From a virus: DNA of 24,196 nucleotides. Each line of letters starts with the position of its first letter. Position 1 is the stretch's first letter. The position numbers and the translations under genes are program-made. Location: the IMG/VR virus record IMGVR_UViG_3300042549_008168, positions 1 to 24,196 of that record; one strand, 5' to 3'. Under the pieces are notes generated by a model. That model worked only from the letters and a program-made list of their open reading frames with translations, was not told the origin of the DNA and did not search any database. Of the stretch, positions 1-6,043 are shown in pieces.

Positions 1-1
1 A

Positions 2-517
2 AAGGGTAAATACAAAATCATCATTCCTAAAGAAGAACCTAAACTGCAATGTAAAGACTGTAATGACAATTTAACAGATTGTACTTGTATTGAAAATACT
101 GTTGATATGAATAAAATAAAAATATACTTAGACGATGTAAGAACACCAGTTGATCCAACTTGGAAAGTAGTTAGAAACTATGAACAATTTGTAGATCAAG
201 TTACTTACTATGGATTAGAAAACATTGATATAATTTCATTAGATCATGATTTAGGACCTTCAGCAATGGCTGAATGGCACTCAAACGTGTATCACAATTA
301 CGAATTGAATTATGATAACATTGAAGAGAAAACTGGAATGGATTGCACTAAATGGTTGGTGGAGCAATGGCTTGATGGAGCTCCTGTTGTTGATGTTGTA
401 ATACATTCTGCAAATGCAGTTGGTAGTGCAAATATGATGGGGTACATAAACAACTACAGACACATTCATAGATTACCTCAGAATTGTGTAAGAGTACAAA
501 TTGAACATACAGTATAG
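2..517 (+). CDS. cREC-type receiver-like domain protein, possibly 5'-partial
   Basis: The part from Met at 107 (136 aa) resembles the cyclic-phosphate processing receiver (cREC) family. It has an N-terminal strand followed by LDDVRTP (acidic pair D9-D10), the family hallmark SLDHDLG (44-50), and a later hydrophobic strand VVIHSAN. The exact role of this family is not established; a link to nucleotide second-messenger or RNA-repair systems has been proposed. The same frame stays open from 107 back to the left edge, adding about 35 residues with a Cys cluster (CKDC, then CTC) that looks like a small metal-binding motif. The real start may therefore lie outside the window, or 107 may be the true start; no ribosome-binding site decides it. 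The gene ends 5 nt before the next start. Confident in the receiver-like fold, unsure of the N-terminus. Confidence 0.6.
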   Translation, partial: KGKYKIIIPKEEPKLQCKDCNDNLTDCTCIENTVDMNKIKIYLDDVRTPVDPTWKVVRNYEQFVDQVTYYGLENIDIISLDHDLGPSAMAEWHSNVYHNYELNYDNIEEKTGMDCTKWLVEQWLDGAPVVDVVIHSANAVGSANMMGYINNYRHIHRLPQNCVRVQIEHTV

Positions 518-522
518 AAATT

Positions 523-1140
523 ATGGAAGACTTTTTTGAAGAATTAGCAAACAGACCAAGACCAAACTTCTTTAGAAGAATATGGCTGTGGTGGGAACAT
601 GAAGCTAGATATTATCATAAAGACATTAAATGGGGTATTCAAAACCTTATTTATTGGATACCAATTATTTGGAAAGATAGAAATTGGGATAGTGGTTATA
701 TCTTTAATATTCTAAAACATAAACTAAAATCCCAAGCCAATTACATTGGACGTAGAGACTGGCACACTCGAGCACAACTTGATGCTAAGAGAATGAGACT
801 ATGTGTTAAGTTGATTGAAAAAGTACAAGACGATTTCTATCAAATGGAGTATATGGATTACCATAAAGACAGAGTATGGTTCACACCTTGTAATGATGGT
901 ACTGGAAATTCCTTATACAACTCAGAAGAAGTATGGGAAAATTATGATGAGTATTTCAAAAAATATCCTTTAGTTTATAAAAGAGCATTAAAAGGAGAAG
1001 GAGTATTTACTTTAAATGGTAGAGATGAATCTGATATGAAAAGAATATTAGCAATGAATGTTGCACATTTGAATCATGACAGAGCAAGAAAATTACTATT
1101 TAAAATAATGGAAGAAAATATTGAAGGATGGTGGGATTAA
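523..1140 (+). CDS. Conserved phage protein of unknown function (205 aa)
   Basis: I do not know a function for this protein, but its look is familiar from large tailed phages. The N-terminal half is very rich in Trp and Tyr. The segment around residues 40-70 (LIYWIPIIWKDRNWD, then FNILKHKLKSQ) resembles a conserved hypothetical phage family. The C-terminus ends in an acidic, Trp-rich tail. No membrane helix is convincing despite the aromatic residues, because charged residues interrupt each hydrophobic run. It lies 5 nt after the cREC gene, and its last codons overlap the next small gene, so the three probably share a transcript. Confidence 0.65.
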   Translation: MEDFFEELANRPRPNFFRRIWLWWEHEARYYHKDIKWGIQNLIYWIPIIWKDRNWDSGYIFNILKHKLKSQANYIGRRDWHTRAQLDAKRMRLCVKLIEKVQDDFYQMEYMDYHKDRVWFTPCNDGTGNSLYNSEEVWENYDEYFKKYPLVYKRALKGEGVFTLNGRDESDMKRILAMNVAHLNHDRARKLLFKIMEENIEGWWD

Positions 1141-1280
1141 TAATAATATCAGTAGCAGCAGTAGCTTTTATAATAATAGTAGGGCTGTGGGTAGAAGGAA
1201 TAGACCAAATGAATAAAAATCATCCTGATTATAAGGGAGAAGATTTATTTGGAGAAGAAGAACCAAAAAAGATTAAATGA
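1128..1280 (+). CDS. Small single-pass membrane protein (50 aa)
   Basis: ATG at 1128 opens a 50-codon frame that overlaps the 3' end of the preceding gene by 13 nt. Its stop (TGA 1278-1280) overlaps the next start in an ATGA junction, a tidy coupling that supports it being real. Residues 3-22 form one hydrophobic helix (isoleucine, valine, alanine), followed by a polar, charged tail with NKNHPDYKGEDLF and a Lys-rich end. The likely topology is N-terminal anchor with the tail in the cytoplasm. Function is unknown. Confidence 0.6.
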   Translation: MVGLIIISVAAVAFIIIVGLWVEGIDQMNKNHPDYKGEDLFGEEEPKKIK

Positions 1281-1753
1281 TAAAATATATATTTTTACTA
1301 TTTACATTATTTAGTTTTAGTCAAGAACATATTCTAATAGGTGACTCACAAACATACTATCTAGCCAAATATTCAACTAAAATAAAGCTAATACCTAAGC
1401 TATCTCAATCAGGTATAGGTGTAGTACAACTAGTATATAAAGTGAGTTCATATCCGGTTTCTCCAAATGTTAAAAGTGTTTCTATTTGTATTGGAGTAAA
1501 TGACAGATACAAAGATAGAGGAGTACAACAGTTATTTATTAGACTTATAAATACTTTTCCAAATGCTCACTTTTATATCATACAAGGCTCATGGGGTTGG
1601 GGAGGAGTAAGTAAAATGAATCAAAACCATTTAGATAAATACTATAAACATTTTCTAGGTACTATAATACACCCAGCAATTGGAAATGGAGACCCACACA
1701 CAGATAAAAAAGTTTATAAAACTATAATGAAGAGTTTGGAGAACCAAATATAG
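1277..1753 (+). CDS. Putative secreted SGNH/GDSL-type hydrolase
   Basis: A short signal peptide is visible at residues 1-16 (MIKYIFLLFTLFSFSQ), of the style common in flavobacterial secreted proteins. Then comes an SGNH-like set: GDSQ (Ser24, block I), a Gly at 46-48, GVND (Asn75, block III) and DPH (Asp139, His141, block V). SGNH enzymes are esterases, lipases or acetylhydrolases. At 158 aa this is short but within range for a minimal domain. A secreted hydrolase in a phage could act on surface polysaccharide or envelope lipid, but the substrate cannot be read from sequence. The start forms an ATGA overlap with the upstream membrane protein. The 3' end contains a promoter-like signal for the next gene. 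Confidence 0.6.
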   Translation: MIKYIFLLFTLFSFSQEHILIGDSQTYYLAKYSTKIKLIPKLSQSGIGVVQLVYKVSSYPVSPNVKSVSICIGVNDRYKDRGVQQLFIRLINTFPNAHFYIIQGSWGWGGVSKMNQNHLDKYYKHFLGTIIHPAIGNGDPHTDKKVYKTIMKSLENQI

Positions 1754-1764
1754 TTTCATATATT
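1735..1764 (+). promoter_or_regulatory. Bacteroidetes-type promoter candidate, TTTG-N20-TATATT
   Basis: TTTG at 1735-1738 and TATATT at 1759-1764 are separated by exactly 20 nt, with the next ATG 33 nt after the start of TATATT. A small hairpin TTTGG-AGAA-CCAAA (1735-1748) starts on the TTTG. The layout repeats before several other gaps and resembles the -33 TTTG / -7 TAnnTTTG promoter of the Bacteroidetes. Confidence 0.5.
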
Positions 1765-1791
1765 AAATCATATAAAATAAAAATAAAAGTC

Positions 1792-2220
1792 ATGAATGTA
1801 TCTCAAGCATTAAAGAAAAAAAACAAATTAGCTATTGAATTAAAAAAACAATACGCTATCGCTCAAAAGTTTAACTCACAAGAAGCTGGTAACCCAAGAC
1901 GTTACTCAGTACAAGATGCTTTAGATAAAGCAGCTGAAATCACTGCTGAGTTGATTGAATTGAAAACTAGAATTCACTTGGCAAATGCGCCTGTGTATTC
2001 TAAAATATTCCGTATGGCGGAATTAAAAGGAAGAATCAAGGAATTGAAAAAAATATCTACCGATGAAGGTAAACATGAAGGTAGATATGGTTCACCTGCT
2101 TCAGAAAAAGAAGTAGAAATTAATATTGCCCAATTGGATGGGTTTGTAGCCACACTTGAGGCTTCAATTGAAGAAATTCAAGCAGAATTAGACGTACATA
2201 ACGCTACGACTACAATATAA
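1792..2220 (+). CDS. Coiled-coil protein, possibly DIP1984/DUF6847-like
   Basis: This 142-aa soluble protein is largely helical. Residues 1-25 and 45-80 are heptad-like charged helices, and 105-137 is a third helix with an acidic, Leu/Ile-rich face. Between them is a short basic, Gly-containing linker (KHEGRYGSP). The helix-turn-helix arrangement with an N-terminal alternation of Leu and Lys recalls the DIP1984 family of uncharacterised proteins; this is a resemblance only. It is preceded by a promoter-like signal and an A-rich leader without Shine-Dalgarno sequence, and followed by the longest non-coding gap of the window, so it may be a single-gene transcript. Codon use has more C/G-ending codons than neighbours. 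Confidence 0.6.
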   Translation: MNVSQALKKKNKLAIELKKQYAIAQKFNSQEAGNPRRYSVQDALDKAAEITAELIELKTRIHLANAPVYSKIFRMAELKGRIKELKKISTDEGKHEGRYGSPASEKEVEINIAQLDGFVATLEASIEEIQAELDVHNATTTI

Positions 2221-2443
2221 TTTAAGGGTAAGGGAGTGATGATAAGATAGTATTCGATGGTTCTTACAACTTTACTGAGAGCCAAACAGGGTGATAAGTG
2301 ATAATGAATACGAAAATCAATCCTCAACATCTCAACACATCAACAATCGCGCACGTTCAATAAATTCAACATTCTTTGAAACCGGGATCTAGAATATTGT
2401 TTTTGATTTACTCCCCCTTATTTTAACTTTAAAAATAAAAATT
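2221..2443 (+). other. Non-coding gap with possible closed RNA structure
   Basis: No open frame of useful length is present in these 223 nt, the longest gap here. The base mix is less AT-rich than the surroundings (CCGGGATC, GCGCACG). The ends can pair: TAAGGG-AGT at 2229-2237 complements ACT-CC-CCCTTA at 2410-2420, giving 3+6 base pairs with a 2-nt bulge enclosing about 170 nt. The interior has a repeated ATCTCAACACATCAACA-like CA-rich run at 2328-2345. It could be a small RNA or a structured 5' leader of the next gene. No tRNA fold was found. Confidence 0.35.
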
Positions 2444-2662
2444 ATGATTTGGATTTTATTATTGTACGTTTTACCATTTATAATATGTTGTGTATTAGGT
2501 TATTACATGAGTAAAACTAATGGAGAAACAATGAAAGATTATTTAAACGGTGTTTTATTGTGTTTAATACCTTTAATGAATATTTTATTTATATTATTTA
2601 CGATAGGGAAGTATATTAATGATAATAAATCATTCCAAGATTTTTTAAATAAAAAATTATGA
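2444..2662 (+). CDS. Small two-helix membrane protein (72 aa)
   Basis: Two hydrophobic helices are clear, at residues 2-21 and 35-56, joined by a short polar loop (SKTNGETMKDYLNG), with a Lys/Asn-rich tail. There are two adjacent Cys in helix 1. Size and layout would suit a holin-like or other inner-membrane phage protein, but there is no lysis gene next to it and no specific family is recognised. The start at 2444 follows an AAAATAAAAATT leader. Its last 4 nt (ATGA) overlap the start of the metallophosphoesterase, so the two are probably co-translated. Confidence 0.6.
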   Translation: MIWILLLYVLPFIICCVLGYYMSKTNGETMKDYLNGVLLCLIPLMNILFILFTIGKYINDNKSFQDFLNKKL

Positions 2663-3375
2663 GAATTACAGTATTATCAGACACACATACAAAACATGGA
2701 TTAATTCCCATGGAAGATTTACCAGGTGGTGATTTGATACTTCATGCTGGAGATATAATGAACTCAGGTTACAATAAAAATGATATTCATGATTTCTGTA
2801 CTTGGTTTCATTCACTTGATCAATATCAAGATAAAGTATTCATTGCAGGTAATCATGATAGAATGTTTGAAAATCATCCATTAGAAGCTAATACCATTGT
2901 TAACAATTATGGTAGTGTGATTTATCTACAAGATGATGATTTAGTTTTATATGGAGATGGTCCAAATGGAGATGCACCTGAAGATAATATTAGAATTTAT
3001 GGTTCACCTTGGCAACCTGAATTCTATTCATGGGCATTTAATTTAAAAAGAAATGGAATTGAGATATCAGGTAAGTGGGAAGCAATTCCTGACAACACAG
3101 ATATTTTAATTACACATGGCCCATCATTTGGAACTTTAGATACAGTAACAGGAAGACCTTGGGATAATTTAGGATGTGAGTTATTGGCAGAAAGAATTGA
3201 AAGATTTAGACCAAAAATTCATGTATGTGGGCATATTCATTCAGGATATGGTTACGAGTTTAAAGATGGTACTCACTTCTTTAACGCGGCAGTGTTAAAT
3301 GAGAGTTATGAGTACACTCAAAAACCAATGACATTTGATTGGGATAAAGAAACAAATAAAATTAAATTTGTTTAA
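2659..3375 (+). CDS. Calcineurin-like metallophosphoesterase
   Basis: All signature motifs of the metallophosphoesterase fold are in order: DTH (Asp8, His10), GD (Asp32), GNHD (Asn65-Asp67), THG (His153) and GHIH (His192, His194). These coordinate two metal ions and hydrolyse phosphomonoesters or phosphodiesters. At 238 aa, with the SPWQPEF-type segment at 116-122, it resembles the compact MPPED-like class. The phage substrate is unknown; nucleotide, cyclic nucleotide or RNA/protein phosphate are all possible. No signal peptide, so cytoplasmic. Translation is coupled to the upstream membrane protein through a 4-nt overlap. Confidence 0.88.
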   Translation: MRITVLSDTHTKHGLIPMEDLPGGDLILHAGDIMNSGYNKNDIHDFCTWFHSLDQYQDKVFIAGNHDRMFENHPLEANTIVNNYGSVIYLQDDDLVLYGDGPNGDAPEDNIRIYGSPWQPEFYSWAFNLKRNGIEISGKWEAIPDNTDILITHGPSFGTLDTVTGRPWDNLGCELLAERIERFRPKIHVCGHIHSGYGYEFKDGTHFFNAAVLNESYEYTQKPMTFDWDKETNKIKFV

Positions 3376-3396
3376 TATTTATTGCAAAATAAAATA

Positions 3397-4071
3397 GTGA
3401 TAAAATTAATTGATTTACTAAAAGAAGCTAAATTTGGAGATGTAGCTGTGATTCCTGCTAAAGGGACACAACGTGGTGCTTCAGAAGCCGGCGCTAGATC
3501 ATTTGATATCAATATAGGCAACCCTGAAGTTATTAAAAAAATGATGCAAACACCTATGGGTGAGCCTGGTAGTATGAAATCTTTTAAATATGAAGGTCCT
3601 GAAGGAAGTGATTTTAAAGATTATGAATGGGATGAAAAAACATCTCAATGGGAAGTTTGGAAAAACATGAATTACCTTATACTAACTCCTGATCATCATA
3701 CTCACTGGTACCATGGTAAAATGCCAGGTGGTTCTTATAAGGGATTTGCAGGTTCAACAGGAAAAGTATTACCTGATTTAACAATAGAAGGATTTGGATT
3801 AAAAGTATATAAAGCATTACTTGGAGAACCTAGTGTTGGGTTTATTAAAAGTGATAAAACATCCTCATCCGAAATTAAAGGAGCTGTTTATAATAAATTG
3901 ATGCAAGATCCTGATTTTGTTTGGATTGCTACTAATGGAAATACTACTTCAACTTATGATGATATTATTGTAATTAATCCCAATCAAGTTGATGTGCAAA
4001 AAGTAAAGCAACAATTTGAAGAGGAACATAAAGGAAATAAATTTTTCTACTCTAAAAATTTTCCAAAATAA
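3397..4071 (+). CDS. Unknown phage protein, about 224 aa, non-ATG start
   Basis: I do not recognise a function. The frame has no in-frame ATG near its beginning; GTG at 3397 (reading MIKLIDLLKEAKFGD) or TTG at 3382 must serve as start. I prefer GTG. The N-terminus (IKLIDLLKE) is a short amphipathic helix. Then comes a Gly/Pro-rich middle, a His-rich patch HHTHWYHGK (around residues 106-114), and a C-terminal region with DDIIVINPNQVDVQKV followed by a charged helix. The beta-rich C-terminus with NPNQ and the HxHxxxH-type patch might suggest a metal site, but this is a guess. It is followed by a good terminator. Confidence 0.6.
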   Translation: MIKLIDLLKEAKFGDVAVIPAKGTQRGASEAGARSFDINIGNPEVIKKMMQTPMGEPGSMKSFKYEGPEGSDFKDYEWDEKTSQWEVWKNMNYLILTPDHHTHWYHGKMPGGSYKGFAGSTGKVLPDLTIEGFGLKVYKALLGEPSVGFIKSDKTSSSEIKGAVYNKLMQDPDFVWIATNGNTTSTYDDIIVINPNQVDVQKVKQQFEEEHKGNKFFYSKNFPK

Positions 4072-4079
4072 TTAACAAA

Positions 4080-4105
4080 AGGCTTGGTATTCCAAGTCTT
4101 TTTTT
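4080..4105 (+). terminator. Rho-independent terminator
   Basis: GGCTTGG (4081-4087), loop TATT, CCAAGTC (4092-4098) form a 7-8 bp stem including one G-T pair, followed directly by seven T residues (4099-4105). It sits 9 nt after the stop at 4071. Its left arm also carries the CTTG of the next promoter-like signal. Confidence 0.85.
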
Positions 4106-4112
4106 ATATATT
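4083..4112 (+). promoter_or_regulatory. Promoter candidate CTTG-N20-TATATT overlapping a terminator
   Basis: CTTG at 4083-4086 and TATATT at 4107-4112 keep the 20-nt spacing seen elsewhere, and TATATT begins 31 nt before the ATG at 4138. The spacer is almost entirely the terminator hairpin and its T-run, so the end of one transcript and the start of the next are fused. Confidence 0.45.
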
Positions 4113-4137
4113 AAGGTATTAATTTAAAACAAAGGTT

Positions 4138-4482
4138 ATGTTCAAAAGATTTTTCAAGTACACACCAACACAACAAGAGCAACAATTTATAGATATTGTT
4201 GACAAATTATTAGCACATCCAAAAACATCTTTAAGGATGACACCTCTAACTGATAAGTATTTTCTTATCAATGAACAAAAACATTACTATGTTCTTTTAA
4301 AACAGAATGGTATTCAAATTACTAATTCTAAATTCTCTTTTGCTAAGTCTTTACATGAGAAAGCTTATGACACAATTATAAAAAACATTCATACTCATAT
4401 GGAAGAGAATAGACAAACTTTAGAGGACAAATTATTCAAAAATGAAACAGATACACTGGATGCAGTGTTAAACAATTTATAA
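4138..4482 (+). CDS. Unknown phage protein (114 aa)
   Basis: A basic, soluble protein without a recognised family. The first 35 residues look helical (FKRFFKYTPTQQEQQFIDIV), the middle contains a short beta hairpin (KYFLINEQKHYYVLLKQNGIQI, residues 40-61), and the last 45 residues form a charged helix with a His cluster (NIHTHMEENR) and an acidic tail. It begins a new transcript after the terminator, with leader AAACAAAGGTT before ATG, and is followed after 1 nt by the next small gene, so it is probably first in an operon running to 5238. Confidence 0.6.
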   Translation: MFKRFFKYTPTQQEQQFIDIVDKLLAHPKTSLRMTPLTDKYFLINEQKHYYVLLKQNGIQITNSKFSFAKSLHEKAYDTIIKNIHTHMEENRQTLEDKLFKNETDTLDAVLNNL

Positions 4483-4483
4483 A

Positions 4484-4702
4484 ATGAAAAAAACCTTATT
4501 GACAGTGAAGGTGAATGGAAATGAAATTGCATTTGTAAAGGATAGAGAAAATTATTTTATCCATTGGGGAGATCAAGGAAAGCCTAGAGCAATAAAGAAA
4601 ATAACAACTCCATCTGGGAGAAAACCCTCACAAAATTCAGCACATAAACAATTCCTAGAAGCAGTAGAAGCAACTAAAACCTTAAAATTCAGTAGATTAT
4701 AA
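4484..4702 (+). CDS. Unknown small basic protein (72 aa)
   Basis: The N-terminal 40 residues look like a small beta sheet (LLTVKVNGNEIAFVKDRENYF), followed by a basic, Ser/Pro-containing stretch (TTPSGRKPSQNSAHKQ) and a short helix. Net charge is clearly positive, so nucleic-acid binding is conceivable, but no motif proves it. It follows the previous stop after 1 nt and its stop overlaps the next ATG (TAATG), indicating translational coupling. Confidence 0.55.
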   Translation: MKKTLLTVKVNGNEIAFVKDRENYFIHWGDQGKPRAIKKITTPSGRKPSQNSAHKQFLEAVEATKTLKFSRL

Positions 4703-4893
4703 TGGCCGCAATATCAGACAACAAATACGATGTGTATAATTGGATAGAAAAAGTAATTGATTCTTGTACCACTTATTTTCATTATAATAGTGCACACAGA
4801 CTTATAACAAACTTTCACGATGTGTATGGAGATATAAAACTATCAAGTAGCTTAAGATGGTATTTATCTAACCGAGAAATTTTAAAAAAATAA
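4702..4893 (+). CDS. Unknown small protein (63 aa)
   Basis: A short soluble protein rich in aromatic residues, predicted largely helical (NKYDVYNWIEKVIDSC, then SSSLRWYLSNREILKK). No family is recognised. It shares one base with the preceding stop codon and lies 6 nt before the next start, which supports it as part of the same operon. Confidence 0.5.
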   Translation: MAAISDNKYDVYNWIEKVIDSCTTYFHYNSAHRLITNFHDVYGDIKLSSSLRWYLSNREILKK

Positions 4894-4899
4894 ATCATA

Positions 4900-5238
4900 A
4901 TGAATTTTATAATAGGTTTTAGCTTCGGAGTACTAGCACAAGTACTTACATTTGTCCAATTGCAAGGACAATTTAGATGGGAATGGTTTAAACAACACCC
5001 AATAATTATCTCATTGATGGGGGTACCAATCTCTTTTCTTTATATCATGTCTGTAAAATATATGGTATCACATTTTGGAGGAGAGTTATGGCCTTCAAGA
5101 CTGATGGGATTCTCAATAGGTGCTATAGTATTTAGTTACATGGCACATTTATGGTTTCAAGAACCATTCACTCTTAAAACACTTATATGTCTTGGATTAG
5201 CTTTCGCTATAATGATGGTTCAATTATTTTGGAAATAA
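4900..5238 (+). CDS. Four-helix membrane protein, SMR/DMT-like
   Basis: Four hydrophobic helices fit the 112 aa: about residues 2-21, 34-56, 66-84 and 91-110. Size and helix number match small multidrug resistance/DMT-type transporters. The order amphipathic helix 3 (PSRLMGFSIGAIVF), a short loop with a Glu (FQEPFTLKT) and a last helix is reminiscent of half an EamA unit. The conserved Glu of EmrE helix 1 is not visible, so transport of the same substrates is not supported. Localisation is the inner membrane. Last gene before a promoter-like gap. Confidence 0.6.
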   Translation: MNFIIGFSFGVLAQVLTFVQLQGQFRWEWFKQHPIIISLMGVPISFLYIMSVKYMVSHFGGELWPSRLMGFSIGAIVFSYMAHLWFQEPFTLKTLICLGLAFAIMMVQLFWK

Positions 5239-5239
5239 G

Positions 5240-5269
5240 TTTGGGGTCCCAAGATGCATTTGTTATATT
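5240..5269 (+). promoter_or_regulatory. Promoter candidate TTTG-N20-TATATT
   Basis: TTTG at 5240-5243 and TATATT at 5264-5269 with exactly 20 nt between them; TATATT begins 31 nt before ATG 5295. A palindrome TTGGGGTCCCAA (5241-5252) starts on the TTTG, and TGTTAT (5261-5266) is repeated inverted as ATAACA (5274-5279), which could be an operator. Confidence 0.5.
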
Positions 5270-5294
5270 TATGATAACAGAAAAATAAAAAGTT

Positions 5295-5444
5295 ATGAGA
5301 CATATAAACAACCACATGAAAGAAGTTATGGGAATCAAGCCTAAGAAGAGATTTAAGAAAGACTACACAAAAGCATTTGTATGGATCCTATTAGGAGCTA
5401 TCACAGTTGCTATATGGACAACAATTTACAACTTAATATTTTAA
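5295..5444 (+). CDS. Small basic membrane-anchored protein (49 aa)
   Basis: ATG at 5295 follows a clear A-rich leader (AAAAATAAAAAGTT) and the frame ends with TAA at 5442-5444, one base before the next gene. Residues 1-25 are basic and polar (IKPKKRFKKDYTK), and residues 27-48 form a single hydrophobic helix, so this is a C-terminally anchored protein with a positive cytoplasmic head. Function is unknown. It is probably the first gene of the deazaguanine transcript. Confidence 0.6.
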   Translation: MRHINNHMKEVMGIKPKKRFKKDYTKAFVWILLGAITVAIWTTIYNLIF

Positions 5445-5445
5445 T

Positions 5446-5907
5446 ATGAAATTTCAATCAACAAAAGTATTTGATGGGTACTCAACAGTATTTCGTCAAT
5501 GGAGAGCAGAAGGAACTCATTGTAGTTTTATTCATGGTTATGGCATTTCTTTCAAAATTATATTTGAAGGGGAATTAGACGAAAGAAACTGGGTGTGGGA
5601 TTTTGGAGGAATGAAGAGAGCTAAAAACACTATTGATGGTGTATCACCTAAAGTATGGATGGATTATATGTTTGACCATACTTACATTATAGCTGAAGAT
5701 GATCCATTCTTACCAGAAGCTATAAAAATGGATAAAGCAGGTATAGTTCAATTAAGAATAATTCCAGCTACAGGAGCAGAACAATTTGCTAAATTTATCT
5801 ATGACAAAACATCTGAATTTATTAAAATAGAAACAGAAGGTAGAGTAAGAGTAGTAAGTGTAGAATTTAGAGAACATGCTAAAAACTCAGCAATATACAA
5901 AGAATAA
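5446..5907 (+). CDS. queD: QueD-like 6-carboxytetrahydropterin synthase homologue
   Basis: The fold markers of the QueD/PTPS family are in order: Cys26-x3-His30-Gly (catalytic Cys and one zinc His), FEGELDE then WDFGGMK (50-57), FDHT (Asp77-His78), an AEQFAKFIYD helix (111-120) and Glu143 near the end, eight residues before Tyr151 as in QueD. In this pathway the enzyme converts 7,8-dihydroneopterin triphosphate to 6-carboxy-tetrahydropterin. Two of the three usual zinc histidines appear to be missing: the FxAAH motif is replaced around FRQW, and HGH reads HGY (Tyr32). QueE and FolE follow in the same operon, which supports the assignment. Activity as a normal QueD is not certain. It is 153 aa, longer than the bacterial enzyme of about 120. 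Confidence 0.8.
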   Translation: MKFQSTKVFDGYSTVFRQWRAEGTHCSFIHGYGISFKIIFEGELDERNWVWDFGGMKRAKNTIDGVSPKVWMDYMFDHTYIIAEDDPFLPEAIKMDKAGIVQLRIIPATGAEQFAKFIYDKTSEFIKIETEGRVRVVSVEFREHAKNSAIYKE

Positions 5908-5908
5908 G

Positions 5909-6043
5909 ATGGCTGTAGCAGGACATAACTTAACAATGGATGAATTTCACCAGTACCTACAGAATGTAATAGACTCTGACTTAAATCTAAGACAAAAAGT
6001 AATAGCAGTAGAAAGGTATATAAAAAATATAACAGGTAGATGA
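5909..6043 (+). CDS. Unknown 44-aa protein between queD and queE
   Basis: ATG at 5909 follows the queD stop by 1 nt and the TGA stop overlaps the queE start in an ATGA junction, filling the gap exactly. The product is a short soluble helical peptide (FHQYLQNVIDSDLNLRQK) with a basic end. No family is recognised. The perfect packing is the main support. Confidence 0.5.
   Translation: MAVAGHNLTMDEFHQYLQNVIDSDLNLRQKVIAVERYIKNITGR

Noticed and set aside
2281-2400. tRNA or tmRNA
   Set aside because: No acceptor stem with a matching T-arm (GTTCRA with 5-bp stem) could be folded, and no tmRNA tag frame is present.
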